Below are positions 7,364 to 10,901 of a stretch of DNA of 10,901 nucleotides, piece after piece. The notes beneath the pieces were generated by a model, which did not search any database, was not told the DNA's origin, and was given only the letters and a program-made list of their open reading frames with translations. The stretch is from Methylocystaceae bacterium. Lineage in GTDB: Bacteria > Pseudomonadota > Alphaproteobacteria > Rhizobiales > Beijerinckiaceae. A program made the translations under genes and the position numbers. The stretch covers positions 10,214 to 21,114 of the forward strand of contig PQAN01000366.1 in the NCBI GenBank assembly GCA_003105285.1. The letters are read 5' to 3'. Positions within the stretch are counted from its first letter, which is position 1; the number at the start of each line of letters is the position of its first letter.

Positions 7364-7367
7364 TATA
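7362..7367 (-). promoter_or_regulatory. Possible -10 element (TATAAT) overlapping the first DUF2232 ATG
   Basis: The minus strand reads TATAAT, a perfect sigma-70 -10 hexamer, in an otherwise GC-rich region. No good -35 is present at the expected 16-18 base spacing (the sequence there is GC-rich, around GCGTTC). If used, transcription would begin near 7355, and the first available start would be the ATG at 7330 with a leader of about 25 bases. Confidence 0.3.
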
Positions 7368-7369
7368 TC

Positions 7370-7402
7370 GCGTTCAGCCCCCTGAACGCCGGCGAAGGGG
7401 GC
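7370..7402 (-). promoter_or_regulatory. Two overlapping, mutually exclusive hairpins just upstream of the DUF2232 gene
   Basis: Hairpin A is a perfect 8-bp stem, GCGTTCAG / CTGAACGC (7370-7377 and 7382-7389), with a four-base loop that is GGGG on the minus strand. Hairpin B pairs GCCCCCT (7377-7383) with AGGGGGC (7396-7402) around a 12-base loop. Both use 7377-7383, so only one can form at a time. Hairpin A ends six bases before the ATG at 7363. In the minus-strand transcript the G-rich run would be in the loop of A but paired in B. A control role over the downstream genes is inferred. Chance or a degenerate repeat is possible. Confidence 0.4.
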
Positions 7403-7444
7403 CTTTTAAGCCGCGAGGACGCTCTGGGCAAGGGTTTCGCCCAT

Positions 7445-7496
7445 AAAAAGCGCCATTTCAGTGGCCGAAAACGCGGCCGTCGCTGCGAAATGCGCT
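7445..7496 (-). terminator. Branched intrinsic terminator of the ABC transporter operon
   Basis: On the minus strand, AGCGCATTTC (7487-7496) pairs with GAAATGGCGCT (7449-7459) with a single bulged base. An inner hairpin, GGCCG with CGGCC (7463-7467 and 7474-7478), is nested between the arms. A run of five T follows directly (7445-7449). It lies about 50 bases after the permease stop and would end that transcript before the DUF2232 gene. Confidence 0.6.
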
Positions 7497-7500
7497 GGCG

Positions 7501-7524
7501 GAGCGAGGCTGGGAAGGCTCGCTC
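7501..7524. repeat. Small inverted repeat after the permease gene
   Basis: A perfect 7-bp inverted repeat, GAGCGAG (7501-7507) and CTCGCTC (7518-7524), encloses ten bases. It starts about 22 bases after the permease stop and has no T-run on either strand. It may stabilise the mRNA 3' end ahead of the larger terminator, or be chance. Confidence 0.3.
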
Positions 7525-7546
7525 TCGAGAAGCCTACGCCGCGCCG

Positions 7547-10120
7547 CTACAGCCGTCGCAACGCGGGCGCGGGCCTCTGTCCCAGGACGCGCCACGTGCC
7601 CGCGAGGCCGAGCGCGATGGTGAAGAAAAGCGCGCCGAGCGCGGTGACGGCGACCGGGGCGGGCAGAAAGGCGAAGTCCATCTTCATCAGCGTCTCGATG
7701 ATGAAAGCCGCAGCCGCCGTTCCGGCGGCGACGGAAAAAACGCCGGCGACCGCCCCGAGAATCGCGAATTCCATGATGAAGGCGCCGGTCAGCCAGGACC
7801 GCGTCGCGCCGAGCGTCTTGAGAACGACCGCGTCATGCAGCCGCGCGCGCTGGCTCGCGGCGACGGCGCTGGCGAGCGCCAGCGTGGCGGTGAGGACGGC
7901 GATCGCGGCCGCGGCGCGCGCGGCGAAGGTCAATTGATCGGCGATTTTTTCGATCGCCTCCAGTGCATCCTTCACGCGCACGGCGGCGATGGTCGGAAAG
8001 CGTTTCGCCGCCTCGCGCATCAGCGCCGCGTCTCGACGCGCGTCGTCGCGGTTCTCGAAAGCGACGGTGAACATTTCGGAATAGGGCGCGTCCGCAAAGG
8101 TGTCGGGCGAGAACACCATGACGAAATTTATGCCGTAGCTGCGCCATTCGACGCGGCGCAGATTGGCGATGCGCGCCGTGATCTCGCGTCCGAGCACATT
8201 GACGGAGATGTCGTCGCCGAGCGTGAGGCCGAGACCTTCTGCGACCTTGGCCTCCAACGAGACGAGGGGAGGGCCCCTCACGTCCTTGTCCCACCACGAG
8301 CCTTTGATGAGCGTCGAGCCTGCCGGCAGCGACGCGGAGAAGGTCACGCCCCGGTCTCCCTCCAGCACCCAGGCCGTATCCTCCGTCGCGCGCACGGTTT
8401 CGGCGCGGGCGCCTTTCACGGCGACGATACGTCCGCGCATCATCGGCACATGCTCGACATGCGCGTCCGGCGCAAAGGATTTCAGGAAGGCGTCGAATTC
8501 GTCGGCCTGCGATTTCGGCGCGTCGACGAAGAAGAAGCTCGGCGTCTTGCCTCTCTGCGTATAAGAGAGTTCGCCGTGGATCGCGCCTTCGACGAGCGCG
8601 AGCGCGACGAGCAGCGTCTGGGTCAGGCCGATCGATACGATGAGCGCCGGCGCCAGGCCGTGCGGACGGCGGATATTGGCGATCGCATGACGAAGGCGCG
8701 CGTCTCTCGCGGCCGGCAGCCTGCGCGCCGCCGCGACAACAAGGCCCGCGACCCCCCACAGCGACAGGAAGGCCGCGCCTGTCGTCGCGATATAGGTGGC
8801 GGCGAGGCGCTTGTCGGTCGAGGTCGCCATCACCAGACCGACGAGAAGGACCGCGGCGCCGCAAGAGGCGAGAAGATAGTTTCGCGGCGACGGAGCCCGC
8901 GCCTCGTCGGCGTCGTCCCGCAGCAGTCGCGCCACCGGAATGTCATGTGCGCGGCCGAGCGGCGGCAACGCGAAAATCAAAGTGACCAACAGACCGTAGA
9001 GCGCGCCGATGGCGAGGTCTTTCGGATCGATGGAGGCCGAGAACGGCAGCTCGATCGTTCGGGCGAGCAGGCCGTCGACGAGATAGGGAAAAGACGCGCC
9101 GAACGCGAGTCCGCTCACGATCGCCGACGCGGCGACGAGCAGCACTTCCGTCAAGGCCATGGCGAAGACGCGCGAGGCCGGCGCGCCCAGTGCTTTCAGT
9201 ATGGCGTAAGCGTCGCGCTTTTTCGCGATGAAGCCGTCGACGGCGTTGGCGACGCCGGCGCCTCCCGCGACCAGCGCCGTCAGGGCGACCAGCGTCAGGA
9301 GCTGAGTGAAGCGCTCCTGATTGCGCGAGAACTGCGGCGAGACGGCGTTGCGCTTGCGAACCTCCCAGCCCGCCTCGGGAAAGCGGGAGGCCGCGAGTTC
9401 CGCGAATCGGTCGACCTCGGCATCGGACGCTTGCGCGCCATCGTCGCCGAGCGAGACGCGCGCCAGAAAGCGCACGATCGAGCCTGGCTGCAGGAGCCCC
9501 GTGGCCTGCAGCGCCTCTTCGCTCATCAGCACGCGGGCGCCGAAGCCGACGCCGCCGGCGAGCTTGTCTGGCTCCTTGACGAGCGCGGCGCGCAATTGAA
9601 AGGTGGTCGCGCCGACCGTGACGGGATCGCCGATCTTCAGGCCGAGCCGGGCGATCAGCGTCGAATCGGCGACGAGGCCGAACACGCCGTCGCGCGCCCG
9701 CAAGGCGCCGGCGAGCGGCTGTTCCGGCTCCAGTTCGATCGCGCCGGCGCTGGGATATGAGCCGTCGACCGCCTTGATCTCCACTAGCGCGGCGTCACCG
9801 CTCGCGGAACGCGCCATGGCGCGCATCAGGGCGATCTGCGACAGGCGGCCATGACTCGCGAGAAACGCGCGCTCCTCCCCAGTGAGCCGACGATGCACGA
9901 GCCCGAAGGAGACGTCGCCGCCGAGGATGACGCGGCCTTCTCTCGCGAGGCCCAGCGCCAACGAGCGCGAGACGGCGCCGACGCCCGAGATCGCCGCGAC
10001 GCCGATGACGATGCAGGCGATGAAGACGCCGAAACCCCGCAGATCGCCGGCGAGGTCGCGCAAGGCGAAGCGCAGCGCGAGCGGCAGTCTCCGCGCGGCG
10101 AGACGGCGAGCGCCGCTCAT
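7547..10120 (-). CDS. ybbP: FtsX-like ABC transporter permease (YbbP type)
   Basis: This 857-residue inner-membrane permease is of the MacB/LolC/FtsX superfamily. Its size and about ten membrane segments match the double-FtsX YbbP group, not the four-segment LolC/LolE type. Predicted segments lie near 30-52, 273-296, 317-342, 366-387, 414-432, 441-463, 490-511, 735-755, 775-805 and 820-842. Large periplasmic domains occupy about 53-270 and 512-730. Both FtsX units keep the cytoplasmic coupling-helix motif: AYAILKALGAPAS at about 304-316 and AVVLKTLGATRS at about 764-775. Such proteins usually act as mechanotransmission machines that extract or move lipophilic substrates or lipoproteins and do not use a classical channel. 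The YbbAP substrate is not known with certainty. The ATG at 10118-10120 overlaps the ATPase stop (ATGA), showing translational coupling. Confidence 0.93.
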   Translation of the reverse strand: MSGARRLAARRLPLALRFALRDLAGDLRGFGVFIACIVIGVAAISGVGAVSRSLALGLAREGRVILGGDVSFGLVHRRLTGEERAFLASHGRLSQIALMRAMARSASGDAALVEIKAVDGSYPSAGAIELEPEQPLAGALRARDGVFGLVADSTLIARLGLKIGDPVTVGATTFQLRAALVKEPDKLAGGVGFGARVLMSEEALQATGLLQPGSIVRFLARVSLGDDGAQASDAEVDRFAELAASRFPEAGWEVRKRNAVSPQFSRNQERFTQLLTLVALTALVAGGAGVANAVDGFIAKKRDAYAILKALGAPASRVFAMALTEVLLVAASAIVSGLAFGASFPYLVDGLLARTIELPFSASIDPKDLAIGALYGLLVTLIFALPPLGRAHDIPVARLLRDDADEARAPSPRNYLLASCGAAVLLVGLVMATSTDKRLAATYIATTGAAFLSLWGVAGLVVAAARRLPAARDARLRHAIANIRRPHGLAPALIVSIGLTQTLLVALALVEGAIHGELSYTQRGKTPSFFFVDAPKSQADEFDAFLKSFAPDAHVEHVPMMRGRIVAVKGARAETVRATEDTAWVLEGDRGVTFSASLPAGSTLIKGSWWDKDVRGPPLVSLEAKVAEGLGLTLGDDISVNVLGREITARIANLRRVEWRSYGINFVMVFSPDTFADAPYSEMFTVAFENRDDARRDAALMREAAKRFPTIAAVRVKDALEAIEKIADQLTFAARAAAAIAVLTATLALASAVAASQRARLHDAVVLKTLGATRSWLTGAFIMEFAILGAVAGVFSVAAGTAAAAFIIETLMKMDFAFLPAPVAVTALGALFFTIALGLAGTWRVLGQRPAPALRRL

Positions 10121-10821
10121 GGCGCGCGCGCCTCCAGCGGAGCGGGCGCGTCATGGTCGATTCGCCCCGATCGCAATCGGAAAGTGCGGTCGCAGCGGGC
10201 GGCGAGCCCCGCGTCATGCGTCACCAGCACCAACGTTGCGTTGCGCCTCGCCTTTTGCGCCAGGATCAGATCGATGATGGCGCTTCCCGTCTCCGAATCG
10301 AGATTGCCGGTCGGCTCGTCGGCGGCGAGAATGACCGGGTCCGGGGCGAGCGCGCGCGCCAGCGCCACGCGCTGTTGCTCGCCGCCCGACAGTTGCGCGG
10401 GGTAATGCGACAGGCGCGCGCCGAGGCCGACGGTCTCGAGTTCTCGCGCCGCGCGCTCGAAAGCGTCGCGGCGGCCGGCGAGCTCCAGCGGAACCGCGAC
10501 ATTTTCCAGCGCCGTCATGGTGGGGATGAGCTGGAAAGACTGGAAGACGATGCCGATCTTCTCCCCACGAAAGCGCGCCAGCGCGTTTTCGTCGAGCCCT
10601 GTGAGGTCGCGGTCGTCGATGAGGACCTTGCCGCCGTCGGGCCGTTCCAGCCCGGCCAGCGTCATCAGCAGGGTGGATTTTCCCGAGCCGGAGGGGCCGA
10701 CGAGGCCGATCGCCTCGCCGCGTGATATGGTCAGGCTGACCTTTTTCAGGACATGGACGCGCGCCGCGCCCGAGCCGAGCGTAAGATCGACGTCTACGAG
10801 TTCGATGACTGGTCGCTGCAC
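10117..10821 (-). CDS. ybbA: ABC transporter ATP-binding protein (YbbA / LolD type)
   Basis: This 234-residue cytoplasmic ATPase powers the permease encoded next to it. All nucleotide-binding motifs are intact: Walker A GPSGSGKST at 42-50, Q-loop Gln94 in IVFQSFQLIPTMTALENV, signature LSGGEQQRVALARAL at 144-158, Walker B VILAADEPTGNLD at 163-175 with Glu169, and H-loop His202 in VTHD. The FQSFQLIPTMTALENV stretch and total length place it in the MacB/LolD/FtsE branch, where YbbA belongs. The start is GTG at 10821 with AAGG seven bases upstream. No in-frame ATG lies further upstream in the window, although that frame stays open to the right edge. The stop overlaps the permease ATG by four bases, so the two are one operon. 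E. coli ybbA lies divergent to tesA, which makes the right-edge gene of interest. Confidence 0.93.
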   Translation of the reverse strand: MQRPVIELVDVDLTLGSGAARVHVLKKVSLTISRGEAIGLVGPSGSGKSTLLMTLAGLERPDGGKVLIDDRDLTGLDENALARFRGEKIGIVFQSFQLIPTMTALENVAVPLELAGRRDAFERAARELETVGLGARLSHYPAQLSGGEQQRVALARALAPDPVILAADEPTGNLDSETGSAIIDLILAQKARRNATLVLVTHDAGLAARCDRTFRLRSGRIDHDAPAPLEARAP

Positions 10822-10836
10822 AAAAGGGCCTTGCCG

Positions 10837-10901
10837 ATGAAACGCCGAACCGCCGCCGCTGCCCCGACGCGCGATGATGAGCGCCCGACATATGCCGAGA
10901 C
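10837..10901 (+). CDS. Possible 5' end of a divergent gene running off the right edge
   Basis: An ATG at 10837 is preceded at eight bases by AAAGGG (10823-10828), and the frame stays open to the window end (MKRRTAAAAPTRDDERPTYAE). Other candidate starts in a different frame are the ATGs at 10874 and 10877 (MSARHMPR), without a clear ribosome site. Only 21 codons are visible, so no product can be named. In several proteobacteria the gene divergent to ybbA is tesA, but the visible residues do not show a TesA signal peptide or GDS motif. Confidence 0.25.
   Translation, partial: MKRRTAAAAPTRDDERPTYAE

Noticed and set aside
6278..9760. Very long plus-strand open frame of 1160 codons opposite the DUF2232 and permease genes
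   Set aside because: It is Arg/Asp/Glu/Gly-rich low-complexity translation, as expected antisense to GC-rich genes. It spans two genes and an intergenic terminator and shows no domain, while the minus strand encodes recognisable proteins.

Overview
The window reads as a high-GC chromosomal segment from an alphaproteobacterium, most likely Hyphomicrobiales. The support is: a GyrA C-terminal domain carrying the roughly 60-residue insertion seen in alphaproteobacterial GyrA; a long (188-residue) ribosomal protein L9; a DUF2232-type membrane protein directly upstream of rplI; strong GC bias at third codon positions; and a paired palindromic intergenic repeat. A methanotroph-like (Methylocystaceae) host is a guess that the sequence does not prove.

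Left part (1-3607, plus strand): the 3' two thirds of gyrA, then a 211-residue glutathione S-transferase-like protein, a Uma2-family (PD-(D/E)XK fold) protein, and a 110-residue beta-rich protein of unknown function closed by an intrinsic terminator at about 3614-3649. The genes are closely spaced up to Uma2 (18 and 42 bp gaps). The 110-residue gene stands apart after a 211 bp gap.

Middle part (3647-7363, minus strand): ilvD (dihydroxy-acid dehydratase, branched-chain amino acid synthesis) converges on the unknown gene. Upstream of ilvD lies a 55 bp REP-like double palindrome, then a long-stem terminator that closes the transcription unit of rplI and the DUF2232 membrane protein. The usual rpsF-rpsR partners are not directly upstream of this pair. 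Two mutually exclusive hairpins lie just before the membrane-protein start.

Right part (7445-10901): an ABC transporter pair of the YbbA/YbbP (LolCDE-like) type on the minus strand. The ATPase and permease overlap by ATGA and are followed by a branched intrinsic terminator. At the right edge there may be the first codons of a divergent gene, separated from the ATPase GTG start by only 15 bp.

No mobile element, CRISPR array, tRNA or rRNA is visible, and no intergenic gap exceeds about 211 bp. Most of the window is housekeeping sequence. I found no convincing new multi-gene system. The items most worth a second look are the REP-like pair, the alternative hairpins before the DUF2232 gene, the broken rpsF-rpsR-DUF2232-rplI order, and the unassigned 110-residue protein.
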